Translations under genes and position numbers: made by a program
The notes under the pieces: model-generated
Database searches by the model: none
The model's input: only the letters and a program-made list of their open reading frames with translations
Told to the model about the DNA's origin: nothing
Part shown: positions 42,982 through 52,311 of the stretch, piece after piece
Layout: the number at the start of each line of letters is the position of its first letter
Numbering within the stretch: the first letter of the stretch is position 1
Origin: Comamonas koreensis
Lineage (GTDB): Bacteria; Pseudomonadota; Gammaproteobacteria; Burkholderiales; Burkholderiaceae_C
DNA: 64,000 bases
Direction: 5' to 3'
Assembly: GCF_014076495.1 (NCBI RefSeq)
Contig: NZ_CP043575.1
Location: forward strand, 5,079,001-5,143,000

Positions 42982-43692
42982 TCAGGCCTGCAGCTCGCTG
43001 AGCGCATCGACATAGCCGGTCGCCGCCACCTGGCGGATCGGCTGGCCATGGTTGTAGCCGTAGCTCACCAGCACCACCGGGCAGCCCGCGTTGTGCGCCG
43101 CCTCGGCGTCGTTGCTGCTGTCACCCACCATCAAGGTCAGTGCTGGCTTGCTGCCCAGCGCCTCGCAGGTCTTGAGCAGCGGCAGCGGATCGGGCTTCTT
43201 GCGCTCAAAGGAATCGCCGCCAAACACATGGTCAAAATAGTCGCGCAGCCCCTTGGCGCGCAGCAGTGGCTCGGCAAAGGCCAGCGGTTTGTTGGTCAGA
43301 CAGGCCATCTTCAGCCCCTTGGCGCGCCATTGCGCCAGCCCCTTCTCCACACCGTCATACACCCGGGAGAAGCGGCCATTGATGGCCAGGTAGTGGTGCT
43401 GGTAGCGCTCCCAGGCCTGCGCATAGCGGTTGTCGATCTCGGTGGCCGGCACCGGCTGGCCGACCAGTGGGTGCACCTGGGCCAGCACATGGGTCAGCAC
43501 CGCCCGCAGCAAGTGCTCCGAGCCCTTGCCCACCATGGGCTCAATGGTCTGCACATCAATCGCCGGCAGCTGCAGATCGGCTAGCATGCGGTTGAGCGCC
43601 TCCACAAAGTCCCCCATGGTGTCGACCATGGTGCCGTCGAGGTCGACGATGACGGCTTCGCAGCGCTGCAGGGTTTTGTTCACTTCAGTCAT
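42982..43692 (-). CDS. gph: Phosphoglycolate phosphatase (HAD family)
   Basis: A 236-residue HAD hydrolase that removes phosphate from 2-phosphoglycolate. HAD motifs: VIVDLDGTMVDT (nucleophile and acid Asp, about residues 15-26), LTNKP, KKPDPLPLL and MVGDSSNDAEAAHNAG. The ATG of MTEVNKTLQRCE is chosen; an upstream in-frame extension has no family similarity. The gph-trpE linkage is common in beta- and gammaproteobacteria. The 148 bases upstream separate it from the divergent pilin operon. Confidence 0.93.
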   Translation of the reverse strand: MTEVNKTLQRCEAVIVDLDGTMVDTMGDFVEALNRMLADLQLPAIDVQTIEPMVGKGSEHLLRAVLTHVLAQVHPLVGQPVPATEIDNRYAQAWERYQHHYLAINGRFSRVYDGVEKGLAQWRAKGLKMACLTNKPLAFAEPLLRAKGLRDYFDHVFGGDSFERKKPDPLPLLKTCEALGSKPALTLMVGDSSNDAEAAHNAGCPVVLVSYGYNHGQPIRQVAATGYVDALSELQA

Positions 43693-43840
43693 TAGAGATT
43701 CTTTTGAGCCCAGCCGGTGATTGTGCCGCAGATCATCCAGTGCCTCAGTTCCCGGTGGCCATGCATCTGCGGCCAATGCCGCTCATCGCCTCTGCCCTTC
43801 CGCTCGTCGCCCGTGTCCGCTTATTAGCAAAGTATTACCT

Positions 43841-44437
43841 ATGATTCATTTCATGAAACATGGGCAATGGTCACTGCTGCGTCGGACATCCGGCTTTACC
43901 GCCATCGAGCTTTTGGTGGTGATCGCCATTGTGGCGATTCTCGCTTCGCTGGCTCTGCCCAGCTTCAAGGGCTTAACCGAACGCTGGCGTGTCCGCAGCG
44001 CAGTAGAAGATCTGCAGTCCACCCTGTACTACGCCCGTTCAGAGGCCATCCGGCGCGCGGGCAATGTGGTCATTGTCAAAAAGGCCGATGGCGATGGCTG
44101 CACCAATGCTGGAAGCGACGCGCAATGGGGCTGCGGCTGGTTGGTGTTTGTCGATACCAACCGCGATGGCGCCCAGAGCGGCACTTCAGAAATCACACTG
44201 CAGCAAACCAGTGCGCCGAAACGCACCGAAGTGGAGATCAGCAGTGCGGGCACCACCATGAACGCCATGATCAGTGTCGACCGCTGGGGACATTTCAGCA
44301 ATAACACTGCACAGACCTTCGTCTTTCGGGCTTGGCCGCAAGGATCGAGTAGCAGCGACTCCGCAGCCTCCGCGCTTTGTATCCAGCCCGGTGGCTTGAT
44401 CAAACGTCTGAACTCAGGCGCCGCAGATTGTCCTTGA
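43841..44437 (+). CDS. fimT: Type IV minor pseudopilin, GspH/FimT family
   Basis: First gene of a pilin operon. The 198-residue prepilin has a basic leader and cleavage/methylation site SG-FTAIELLVVIAIVAILASLALPSF (Glu at +5), followed by ERWRVRSAVEDLQSTLYYARSEAIRR, the FimT/FimU/GspH core, and a C-terminal Cys pair region (CIQPGG, DCP). It would be processed by prepilin peptidase and incorporated into, or prime assembly of, the type IV pilus. Two ATGs are possible, 43841 and 43853; neither has a strong ribosome site. Confidence 0.88.
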   Translation: MIHFMKHGQWSLLRRTSGFTAIELLVVIAIVAILASLALPSFKGLTERWRVRSAVEDLQSTLYYARSEAIRRAGNVVIVKKADGDGCTNAGSDAQWGCGWLVFVDTNRDGAQSGTSEITLQQTSAPKRTEVEISSAGTTMNAMISVDRWGHFSNNTAQTFVFRAWPQGSSSSDSAASALCIQPGGLIKRLNSGAADCP

Positions 44438-44505
44438 CTATGCAATGCCCATCGATACGCAGCCCACGGTCTCCCATGACAAGCCCAGATACAGAAAGAA
44501 GTCCT

Positions 44506-45135
44506 ATGCGCAGATTGACGAGAATCTCTGCAATGCAGCGCAGCCAGCGCGGCATCAGCTTGCTGGAGTCACTGATCGCCCTGGTGGTCGCCGCCCTCGG
44601 CATCTTGGGCATCGTGGGCGTGCAACTGCGAACCCTCAGTGACACGCAAACCAGCGTGCGCCGAGAGCAGGCGATCAGGCTCATCGAAGACCTGAGTGAG
44701 CGCATGAAGGTCAATCCCAATGCGATGGCCAATATGAGCAGCTATCTCAGCGATTGGGACGATACACCCAGCCCCAGCAAAATTTGCAGCACCGTTGTTT
44801 GCACGGGGGCGGAACTCGCCGTCTACGATGTTTCTCAGTGGAAAGCATTTGTCAGCAGAGCATTGCCATTGGGCGATGCCAATCTCTTCACGTCCGCAGG
44901 AGAAGACGTCGCTGCCAACCGTCGTCAGTTAGGCGTGATGATCCGGTGGCGAGAAAACGAGAGAAAAGGGGCCGACAGCGACTACCGCTCCGCCATCAAT
45001 GCCGCTGCGGACAGCGGCGCGGCCGTGAGCTGCGGCGAAGGCTACACCTGCCACCTGCAGTACATCCCCGTCAGTGCCCGCTGCGCCCCCTACAAGGGCA
45101 CCAGCACTGCCCGTTTTTTCTGCCCAGGGATTTGA
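44506..45135 (+). CDS. pilV: Type IV pilus minor pilin PilV
   Basis: A 209-residue prepilin-like protein: RG-ISLLESLIALVVAALGILGIVGVQL is the class III signal and first helix, followed by SVRREQAIRLIEDLSERMKVN, the PilV/PilI pattern. Several Cys (ICSTVVC, SCGEGYTC, RC, FFC) suggest disulfides. The ATG at 44506 is chosen because AGAAAGAAG precedes it; earlier in-frame ATGs lack ribosome sites. The stop is one base before the pilW ATG. Confidence 0.88.
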   Translation: MRRLTRISAMQRSQRGISLLESLIALVVAALGILGIVGVQLRTLSDTQTSVRREQAIRLIEDLSERMKVNPNAMANMSSYLSDWDDTPSPSKICSTVVCTGAELAVYDVSQWKAFVSRALPLGDANLFTSAGEDVAANRRQLGVMIRWRENERKGADSDYRSAINAAADSGAAVSCGEGYTCHLQYIPVSARCAPYKGTSTARFFCPGI

Positions 45136-45136
45136 T

Positions 45137-46105
45137 ATGCGTACCAAAATTACAAAGGGCTTGAACAGTGTGCCTGCAGCGAATCTGGGCCACTCCCTCC
45201 AACCAAGGCACCAAAGCGGCATCACTCTGGTTGAGCTGATGGTCGGCGTCGCCATCGGTTTGATGGTTGTCGCCGTCGCAGGCGGCGCGCTGATGGTTTC
45301 GCGCAGCACTTCAGGGACCGTCAGCGATGCCAGCCAGTTGCAGCAACAAGCTGGATATGCCTTTCGCGTCATTGGACAACAACTGAGGCAGTCGGGCTCG
45401 CTTTACCTCAACCTCAATGCCACCAAGAATGCTAGCACCGACATTGACCGGTATGCGCTACCGGTGGCTTTCGAGACCAAGGCCATCTCATCAGAACCGG
45501 ACCGGAATTTTTCCCCCGCCACTGACACCATCAACGGCACAGACACCACGCTCACCGTCGGTTACCGACGCTACAAGGAACCGGTGTACCCACTCAGCGA
45601 CACATCCCTCGCGACGCAGTCGCTGTCCCGGGATTGCCAAGGCGGCCCCCAGGACCTGGACACGGCGGACAACAACAGCTTTATGCGTATTTCCAGCGCA
45701 TTCGCACTCAACACCAACAACCTGGTCTGCACGGGAACGTCAGGTTTATCCCAGCCGGTGATTGGCAACGTCGCCAACTTCAGAATCCGCTATCTGCGTA
45801 TGACCGACATCGCCAGCGGCGCGCCAAAAATCCAGTACGTCAATGCAGCTGGAGTCGGTACCAACTGGGGACAAGTCACCGGTGTGGAAGTCTGCATCGT
45901 GCTTTATGGCACCGAGCGCATGAACCTGCCCTCCACGTCCAGCTATACCGACTGCGACGGCACCACCGAGGTTGACTACGCCAGTGCCGACGCCACCGAT
46001 ATGAGCGGCAGCGCCATCGGCGCAGATCGCGCCCAACGCCTGCACATGGTGTTTCGCAGCGTCTACCAATTGCGCAGCCAGGGGCTGATCGGCAATGTGC
46101 TGTAA
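45137..46105 (+). CDS. pilW: Type IV pilus minor pilin PilW
   Basis: A 322-residue PilW-family minor pilin. The prepilin motif is SG-ITLVELMVGVAIGLMVVAVAGGALM, then VSDASQLQQQAGYAFRVIGQQLRQSG, and a long C-terminal domain with GNVANFRIRYLRM and VTGVEVCIVLYG, as in PilW of Pseudomonas and Neisseria relatives. It directly follows pilV and precedes pilX. With FimT, PilV and PilX it probably forms the priming complex topped by PilY1. Confidence 0.88.
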   Translation: MRTKITKGLNSVPAANLGHSLQPRHQSGITLVELMVGVAIGLMVVAVAGGALMVSRSTSGTVSDASQLQQQAGYAFRVIGQQLRQSGSLYLNLNATKNASTDIDRYALPVAFETKAISSEPDRNFSPATDTINGTDTTLTVGYRRYKEPVYPLSDTSLATQSLSRDCQGGPQDLDTADNNSFMRISSAFALNTNNLVCTGTSGLSQPVIGNVANFRIRYLRMTDIASGAPKIQYVNAAGVGTNWGQVTGVEVCIVLYGTERMNLPSTSSYTDCDGTTEVDYASADATDMSGSAIGADRAQRLHMVFRSVYQLRSQGLIGNVL

Positions 46106-46126
46106 CCCGAACCAAGAGCCCTAACC

Positions 46127-46924
46127 ATGCAAGGCAGATTCTTCATTCGCGACCAACGCCCACCACTCAGCCAGCAACGCGGCGTAGCGCTGTTCGTCGT
46201 CATCATCTTTGTCATGCTGTCGATGCTGCTGGCCCTGTGGTCGGCTCGTACCTCTTTGTTTGGGGAGATGTTGGTCAGCAATGATGCAGATTACCAGCGT
46301 GCCTTCGAGGCCGGACAAGCGCTGCTGCAGGATGCCGAGCTGGACATCCGCAACGAGAATGCTGACGGATCGGTGTGCAGCGGCACTGGCGATGTCTGCC
46401 GTCAGAGCACCGCAGACCAGATTCCGCTGGAAGCGCCCTCCGTCGGCAAGCTGCTGGCAACGCTGGACAGCCAAACCTACAAGTGCCGCAACGGCCTGTG
46501 CACCAAGCGCCAGGGCAACCAGGATTTCTGGAACAACAGCGATGCCGATCGCGGCGTCACCTTGGCGCAGATGACCAGCACCCCCACCGGCGGTGCTCCC
46601 GTCGGTGCGCGTTATGGCCAGTACACCGGAGCGAAGCTGGGCAATGCCAGCAACCCGGCCAACCCCATTCTTGCAGACCGCAGTGCTGCCAACCGCGGCG
46701 GCTGGTACTGGATTGAGGTGCTGCCCTATGACGAAAGCAGCAAGAACTCGAACCTGATCGTGGCCGAAGACAGTGCCGGCAACAGCATGGTGGCCAATAA
46801 CTTTTTGGCGCTGAATATGATTCCGAATGTGGTTTATCGCATCACCAGCCTTGCACATGGCCGCAAGCCCAATACCCAGGTCGTTTTACAGCAGACCTAT
46901 GCCCGGCAGCGGCTCAAGGACTGA
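46127..46924 (+). CDS. pilX: Type IV pilus minor pilin PilX
   Basis: A 265-residue protein with a PilX-type N-terminus: QQRGVALFVVIIFVMLSMLLALWSARTSLFGEMLVSND, a membrane helix without the usual Glu5, as in the GspK/PilX group. AGQALLQDAELDIR and a C-terminal YRITSLAHGRKPNTQVVLQQTYA follow. It lies 21 bases after pilW and 98 bases before pilY1, the standard order. It likely stabilises the tip complex. Confidence 0.88.
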   Translation: MQGRFFIRDQRPPLSQQRGVALFVVIIFVMLSMLLALWSARTSLFGEMLVSNDADYQRAFEAGQALLQDAELDIRNENADGSVCSGTGDVCRQSTADQIPLEAPSVGKLLATLDSQTYKCRNGLCTKRQGNQDFWNNSDADRGVTLAQMTSTPTGGAPVGARYGQYTGAKLGNASNPANPILADRSAANRGGWYWIEVLPYDESSKNSNLIVAEDSAGNSMVANNFLALNMIPNVVYRITSLAHGRKPNTQVVLQQTYARQRLKD

Positions 46925-47022
46925 GTCTGTGGCGCTGGATCTTTCACGCTTTACCAGCCACATGCAGGCCTAGTGCCGGGACTGGCTAAAACCCATTATT
47001 CGCAGTATTGACAGGAGGCGCT

Positions 47023-50000
47023 GTGGCTCATAACAACACCCCCCATTTCCGCAAACATCTGCTGGCCTTGGCGGCCTGCGCGGCTTTGCTACCGCAGGGC
47101 AGCTGGGCACTGGACCTGGCCAGCGGACCGCCGGGCACCAAAGAGCCCTATGTGGCCCCCAACATCATCATCTCGATCGATGACTCAGGGAGTATGCAAT
47201 ACCGCCTGGACCGCGAAAACCAAAGCGGCGCGAGCAACACCCAGGTGCCAAATGCCGATGGTTCTTGGCCATCGTCAGCCCGGCGTATCAATGTGCTTAA
47301 GTACGCCCTTATCGGAAATGGTGGCAGCGGCGGCGTGCTTCGCGATACCTCACTGCTGCCAGACGGCAAGGTGCGCATGTCTTGGCAGGCCATGTGGAAC
47401 AACGGCAATGCCTCAGGTGCAGGCAGCGTCGACAGCACCTCGATGAACACCAACTCGATGCGGGTCCTCAATACCAGCCACCGCAACAACTTGATCAGTT
47501 TTGTCAACGGCCTCAGCGCCGTGAACGGCACACCCTCACACAAGATGTTCTCGCAGGCTGATGCCTACATGCGACGCCCGCTCTCGACGAACAGCCCCTG
47601 GGCGTCGGTCCCTGGAACGACAGGATCGCCTTATCTGGGCTGCCGCCGCAGCTACCACATCATCATGACGGATGGCCGCTGGAACAGTGGAGCCTCCAAA
47701 CCCAGCCAAACGGACAACGCCACGAACCTAACCTTACCAGATGGTACCGTCTACGGTGGCACCACGGCCGCCGCCCGAGCCAAGAGTGCACTGTACCGCG
47801 ATGCATTTGACAATACGTTGGCGGACTGGGCCTTCTATAGCTGGGCCGTGCCACCGCACACCACCGGCTGGACTGGCACGATGCAGCCCACGGCTGACTA
47901 CCGCAAAGCGCCGGCCACCGAAACCTTCACCAGCGGGACCACCACTGGCACGCTGGACCGCTACTGGAACCCTCGCTACAACCCGGCCACCTGGCCGCAT
48001 ATGGTGACCTACACCATCGGTTTCAGTGCGCTGTCCTACACATGGAAGCAGAACTACAGCGACGCAAAGTACAACATCAGCGCTTCATCCAGCATGGTGC
48101 CTTTTGGCTATGACGGCAGCTTTCCCGCGCTGGTCAATGGCACCAAGACCTGGCCCGACATGAATGGTGGTGGTGAAGATGTTCGTGCATTGGACCTGTG
48201 GCACTCAGCCATCAATGGGCGGGGCCGCTTCTATGCAGTAGAAAAAGGCGAGGATCTGGAGAAGGCCTTCCGCGAGATCTTTGGCCAGATCAACACCCAG
48301 ACAGATGCCGACCTGACCTCCTCGGTCAGCAGCGGATCGAACGCGGCGCGCTACGATGTGGCCACCTTCACTGCGGGCTACCAACCCGACTCCAACTGGA
48401 AAGGCTATGTCGCAGCCAGAACCGTGAACAAGAGCGGCACCAGCACGCCAGCATGGGAGAACAAAACCACCGCCGACTTGCTGGATGCCCGCACCGGTGT
48501 GACTGATCGACTGGTCCTTGGTTGGAGTGACCAGTGGGTGACCAAAACCGGCACGACCTCAGGCGACAAAGGTGGTGTGCAGTTCAAGTGGGCCAGCGAC
48601 CAGACTTACCTGAGCACTGCGCAGAAGGCCAAGATTGGCCTAGCCAGTGCCACCCCTATTTCCACCAGTGGCGAGAGCATTGTGAACTTCATCCGAGGCG
48701 ATCGCACGCTGGAAGGCTCGGACACCACCGGCTACACCACCGCAAAGCCCTTCCGCGAGCGCAAGAGCCGCCAAGGTGACATCATCAACTCCGGCGTCTG
48801 GTACACCGGCGCGCCGTCCGGTACCTACGCACTCCAAGGCTACAGCAGCTTTGTGCAAGCCCAGAAGAATCGCGTTCCTATGGTCTATGTCGGCGGCAAT
48901 GATGGCATGTTGCATGGTTTCTCAGCCACCGATGGCTCTGAAAAACTGGCCTACGTCCCCAATGGCGCCTTGTCAACGATTAAGAACCTAGCTGGCTCCG
49001 GCTATACCCACCAGTACTATGTCGATGGCTCCCCCATGACGGGCGATGTGGAGCTTGGCGGCGTCAAGGAAACCACTCCTGGCACCGAAGCCTATATTGC
49101 CGACTGGCGAACCTTGTTGGTGGGCACCATGGGCGCTGGCGGCAAAGGCTACTTTGTGCTGGATGTCACCAACCCGGCGGCTGGCAGCACCTCTAGCGCA
49201 CCCAGCTTTGCGGCAGCCAATGCCAACACCCTGGTGCGCCTGGACCGGACTCGCGGCGTAGCAGACGCTTTGGATTGCACCGCGCTGACGGGCACTCAGC
49301 GCACCGCCTGTATTGCTACCGCTAGCGAGAACAACGACATCGGTCACATAACTGCCAAGCCGGTGATGGACGAAACTGACTTTCTGCGTACCACACAGAT
49401 CACGCGGATGAACAATGGCCGCTGGGCCGTGGTGATGGGCAATGGCTACAACAGCACCAACCAACGCCCCGTTCTGCTGATTCAGTACCTGGACAAGGGC
49501 CAGGAACTGGTACGCCTGCCAGTCACCAGCCAGGCGGCTGGCACCGGCTATGCCATTGACAATGGCCTGTCCGCTCCGCGCCTGATAGACCTAAATGGCG
49601 ATGGACGGGTAGACATCGCCTACGCCGGCGACAACCAGGGCAACCTCTGGAAATTTGACCTCACCAGTGACGTCGCCAGCGAGTGGAATGTGGCCTTTAG
49701 CAGTACGCCGCTGTTCACCGCACGCGGTCCTTCGGCCCTCAGCTCCTCATCGCGCAGCAATGTGCAGCCGATCACTGTTGCACCGACCGCTCGCGCGAAC
49801 GATCGGGTCAAGGAAGTGACGCAAACAGACGGCACCAAGAAATCTGTACCCGTGGGCGGCATGATGGTGGCATTTGGTACCGGCCGTAATGTGAGCCGAA
49901 CCGACCCCAGTGATGTTCTGGTGCAAAGCATTTATTCCGTGCTGGACAATACACGCTACCGTGTCCGAAAAACCGAAGGTTCCAGCCAATGGTTGGAAGT

Positions 50001-50634
50001 ACACCCTGGCAAGGCTTGTACATCGTCTGCACCTGCAGAATGTTTGACTGTCCCTGCACCTGCCGCTTTGGGAACGGGGGTGGCTACTGCTGGCCTGGCC
50101 AAGCGGGAAATCGCCGAGCTGACGATTGCTGGAGGCGTAGGCGGCCGGGTGGACGAAGTGGACACGCTCGACAAGACCACCTGGGGTACGACCTACAACG
50201 GTTGGTACATGGACCTGCCAGCGGTGGGCGAGCGCGCGCTCAAGAACCTGGAGCTGTATGACAACACCAATATCCTGGTTGCCTACACCCAGGTGCCGGC
50301 CAAAGGCCTGGATGTGGATGTCACCCGCGAAAGCTGCGACTCCACGTCGGTGGATACCGAACGCCAGTACCGCACCATGCTCAATATCATGGACGGCAAA
50401 AAGCCCAGCATCCAGCTGATCAACCTGGGCAGCAATACCTCATTCGGCGCGACGGAAAACGGCAATGCTTCGCGTGCACAGGTTGACAAAGGCTCGCACT
50501 CGCAGGTCGCCGCATCGGAGACGCAGATGCTCGATATCAGCACCTGTACCGGCGACCGCTGCATCAACAATATGGAGGCACTGCTGCGCATGCCTGAACA
50601 AACTTTGCGCCCCAGCTGGCGCCAGCTGCAGTAA
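47023..50634 (+). CDS. pilY1: Type IV pilus tip adhesin PilY1
   Basis: A 1203-residue secreted tip protein. After a signal peptide (LLALAACAALLPQGSWA) comes a von Willebrand A-like domain with a MIDAS-type DDSGSM at about residue 52. The C-terminal half is the PilY1 beta-propeller: VPMVYVGGNDGMLHGFSATDGSEKLAYVPNG, DWRTLLVGTMGAGGKGYFVLDVT, and the calcium loop DLNGDGRVDIAYAGD near residue 854, which in Pseudomonas PilY1 controls pilus retraction. The GTG start at 47023 follows a strong AGGAGG; a TTG five codons earlier is less likely. Roles in adhesion, twitching and surface sensing are inferred from the family. Confidence 0.92.
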   Translation: MAHNNTPHFRKHLLALAACAALLPQGSWALDLASGPPGTKEPYVAPNIIISIDDSGSMQYRLDRENQSGASNTQVPNADGSWPSSARRINVLKYALIGNGGSGGVLRDTSLLPDGKVRMSWQAMWNNGNASGAGSVDSTSMNTNSMRVLNTSHRNNLISFVNGLSAVNGTPSHKMFSQADAYMRRPLSTNSPWASVPGTTGSPYLGCRRSYHIIMTDGRWNSGASKPSQTDNATNLTLPDGTVYGGTTAAARAKSALYRDAFDNTLADWAFYSWAVPPHTTGWTGTMQPTADYRKAPATETFTSGTTTGTLDRYWNPRYNPATWPHMVTYTIGFSALSYTWKQNYSDAKYNISASSSMVPFGYDGSFPALVNGTKTWPDMNGGGEDVRALDLWHSAINGRGRFYAVEKGEDLEKAFREIFGQINTQTDADLTSSVSSGSNAARYDVATFTAGYQPDSNWKGYVAARTVNKSGTSTPAWENKTTADLLDARTGVTDRLVLGWSDQWVTKTGTTSGDKGGVQFKWASDQTYLSTAQKAKIGLASATPISTSGESIVNFIRGDRTLEGSDTTGYTTAKPFRERKSRQGDIINSGVWYTGAPSGTYALQGYSSFVQAQKNRVPMVYVGGNDGMLHGFSATDGSEKLAYVPNGALSTIKNLAGSGYTHQYYVDGSPMTGDVELGGVKETTPGTEAYIADWRTLLVGTMGAGGKGYFVLDVTNPAAGSTSSAPSFAAANANTLVRLDRTRGVADALDCTALTGTQRTACIATASENNDIGHITAKPVMDETDFLRTTQITRMNNGRWAVVMGNGYNSTNQRPVLLIQYLDKGQELVRLPVTSQAAGTGYAIDNGLSAPRLIDLNGDGRVDIAYAGDNQGNLWKFDLTSDVASEWNVAFSSTPLFTARGPSALSSSSRSNVQPITVAPTARANDRVKEVTQTDGTKKSVPVGGMMVAFGTGRNVSRTDPSDVLVQSIYSVLDNTRYRVRKTEGSSQWLEVHPGKACTSSAPAECLTVPAPAALGTGVATAGLAKREIAELTIAGGVGGRVDEVDTLDKTTWGTTYNGWYMDLPAVGERALKNLELYDNTNILVAYTQVPAKGLDVDVTRESCDSTSVDTERQYRTMLNIMDGKKPSIQLINLGSNTSFGATENGNASRAQVDKGSHSQVAASETQMLDISTCTGDRCINNMEALLRMPEQTLRPSWRQLQ

Positions 50635-50646
50635 GAAAGACCAGCG

Positions 50647-51075
50647 ATGACACACAATACCGTGACCCAACAGCGTGGTTTCACGCTGATCGAACTCATG
50701 ATCGTGGTGGCTGTGGTCGGTATCCTGACCGCAATTGCCCTGCCCAGCTACAACGAATACATTCTGCGTGGTCACCGCGCAGAAGGCCGTGCGGCCTTGC
50801 TGCAAGCCGCGCAATGGATGGAGCGCGCGGCAACAGCCAATGGGGACTATCCGAAAACAGCAGCATTTCCCGCTGCTATGTCGAGCATCCCTTCCGGCCG
50901 CTACGCCATTAGCCTCAACTCGGATGGCGCTACCTTTACGCTGACCGCTACTGCACAAAATGCCCAGGCCAGTGACAAATGCGGCAATTTGACCCTGAGC
51001 AATACCGGCCTGCAGGGTGCCAAAGACAAAAAAGAAGGTGACTCTGGATACGACAGCAGCTGTTGGAGCAAATAA
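50647..51075 (+). CDS. pilE: Type IV pilin PilE-like protein
   Basis: A 142-residue prepilin with a six-residue-type short leader ending [32 protein letters not shown], then [26 protein letters not shown], typical of PilE/ComP-like minor pilins encoded last in such operons. Two Cys near the C-terminus (KCGNL and SSCW) form the D-region disulfide. It begins 12 bases after pilY1 with AGAAAGA as ribosome site. Whether it is the major subunit or a minor one cannot be told; its operon position favours minor. Confidence 0.9.
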   Translation: MTHNTVTQQRGFTLIELMIVVAVVGILTAIALPSYNEYILRGHRAEGRAALLQAAQWMERAATANGDYPKTAAFPAAMSSIPSGRYAISLNSDGATFTLTATAQNAQASDKCGNLTLSNTGLQGAKDKKEGDSGYDSSCWSK

Positions 51076-51106
51076 GCCTACTCTGCACTTCTTCTTAAGG
51101 TAATGC

Positions 51107-51143
51107 AAAAGGCTCCGGCAACCCAATTTGCCGGAGCCTTTTT
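51107..51143. terminator. Bidirectional intrinsic terminator between pilE and rpe
   Basis: GGCTCCGGCAA (51111-51121) and TTGCCGGAGCC (51128-51138) form a perfect 11-bp stem with a six-base loop, flanked by AAAA on the left and TTTTT on the right. It can therefore terminate both the pilin operon and convergent rpe. Confidence 0.93.
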
Positions 51144-51169
51144 CTCGCCCCATCCTCAGGGCAACTGCA

Positions 51170-51850
51170 TCACCCCAACGCCCCCCGCATCTGCTCAATC
51201 ACCCCCTTGTAATCAGGCTTGCCAAAAATCGCGCTACCCGCCACAAAGGTGTCCGCCCCCGCATCCGCCACGCGGCGGATATTGGTTTCCTTGATGCCGC
51301 CGTCGACTTCCAGGCGGATGTCCTTGCCGCTGGCGTCAATGCGCTTGCGCGTCGCTTCGATCTTGCGCAGGGTCGAGTCGATGAAGCTTTGGCCGCCAAA
51401 ACCGGGGTTGACGCTCATCAGCAAGACCAGGTCGATGTCCTCGATCACCCAGTCCAGCACGTCGAGCGGCATCGCCGGATTGAACACCAGACCGGCCTTG
51501 CAGCCCTGCGCCTTGATGGCCTGGATGCTGCGGTGTACATGGGCCGAAGCATCGGGGTGGAAGCTGATATAGTCGGCGCCTGCCTGGGCAAAGGCGGCGG
51601 CCAGCTCGTCCACCGGCTGCACCATCAGGTGCACATCGATGGGTGCCGGCGTACCGTCGGGCTTGATCGCATGGGGCTTCAAGGCTGCGCAAACCATCGG
51701 CCCAAAGGTCAGATTGGGCACATAATGGTTGTCCATGACGTCAAAATGTATCCAGTCCGCGCCGGCGGCCAGTACGTTGCGCACTTCCTCGCCCAGGCGG
51801 GCAAAGTCTGCGGACAGGATTGAGGGGGCAATTCGGTAGGTGGAGCTCAT
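51170..51850 (-). CDS. rpe: Ribulose-phosphate 3-epimerase
   Basis: Interconverts ribulose 5-phosphate and xylulose 5-phosphate in the pentose phosphate pathway. The 226-residue TIM barrel has [32 protein letters not shown] (metal His and Asp), [19 protein letters not shown] and EVDGGI, all family motifs. The ATG of [10 protein letters not shown] is chosen; the longer frame adds unrelated residues. It is divergent from apaG, with 50 bases between start codons. Confidence 0.97.
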   Translation of the reverse strand: MSSTYRIAPSILSADFARLGEEVRNVLAAGADWIHFDVMDNHYVPNLTFGPMVCAALKPHAIKPDGTPAPIDVHLMVQPVDELAAAFAQAGADYISFHPDASAHVHRSIQAIKAQGCKAGLVFNPAMPLDVLDWVIEDIDLVLLMSVNPGFGGQSFIDSTLRKIEATRKRIDASGKDIRLEVDGGIKETNIRRVADAGADTFVAGSAIFGKPDYKGVIEQMRGALG

Positions 51851-51900
51851 CCCTCTATTGTCGCAGTTAGTATTTCTACCTGACTTCAATCCAGTTTCAC

Positions 51901-52311
51901 ATGCCAAAGTTCCAGTTTGAGGTGTCGGTGACACCACAGTACCTGCCCGAGCAGTCCCTGCCCGAGGCCGGCGTATTCCACTTTGTCTATAGCATCATCA
52001 TTCGCAACAGTGGTGAGGTTCCCGCGCAGCTGATCGCACGGCACTGGATCATCAAGGACGCCACCGGTCTGGTCCAGGAAGTCAAAGGCCTGGGCGTGGT
52101 GGGCCACCAGCCGCTGCTCGCGCCCGGCGAATCCTTCGAGTACCAGAGCCAGTGCCGCCTGGCCACGCCGCAAGGCAGTATGGAAGGCAGCTACCTGTGC
52201 ATCAGCGATGAGGCCCAGACCTTTGACTGCCCGATTCCGCGCTTCACGCTCGACGCCACCCAGTACCCCGCCCAAGACGACGACCTGGCGCAAGGACGAG
52301 TGCTGCATTGA
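51901..52311 (+). CDS. apaG: ApaG (DUF525) protein
   Basis: A 136-residue single beta-sandwich protein of the ApaG family: [69 protein letters not shown] and [22 protein letters not shown]. ApaG has been linked to Co/Mg resistance, but its biochemical role is unclear. The stop overlaps the start of the next gene by one base (TGATG), so translation is coupled. Confidence 0.95.
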   Translation: MPKFQFEVSVTPQYLPEQSLPEAGVFHFVYSIIIRNSGEVPAQLIARHWIIKDATGLVQEVKGLGVVGHQPLLAPGESFEYQSQCRLATPQGSMEGSYLCISDEAQTFDCPIPRFTLDATQYPAQDDDLAQGRVLH

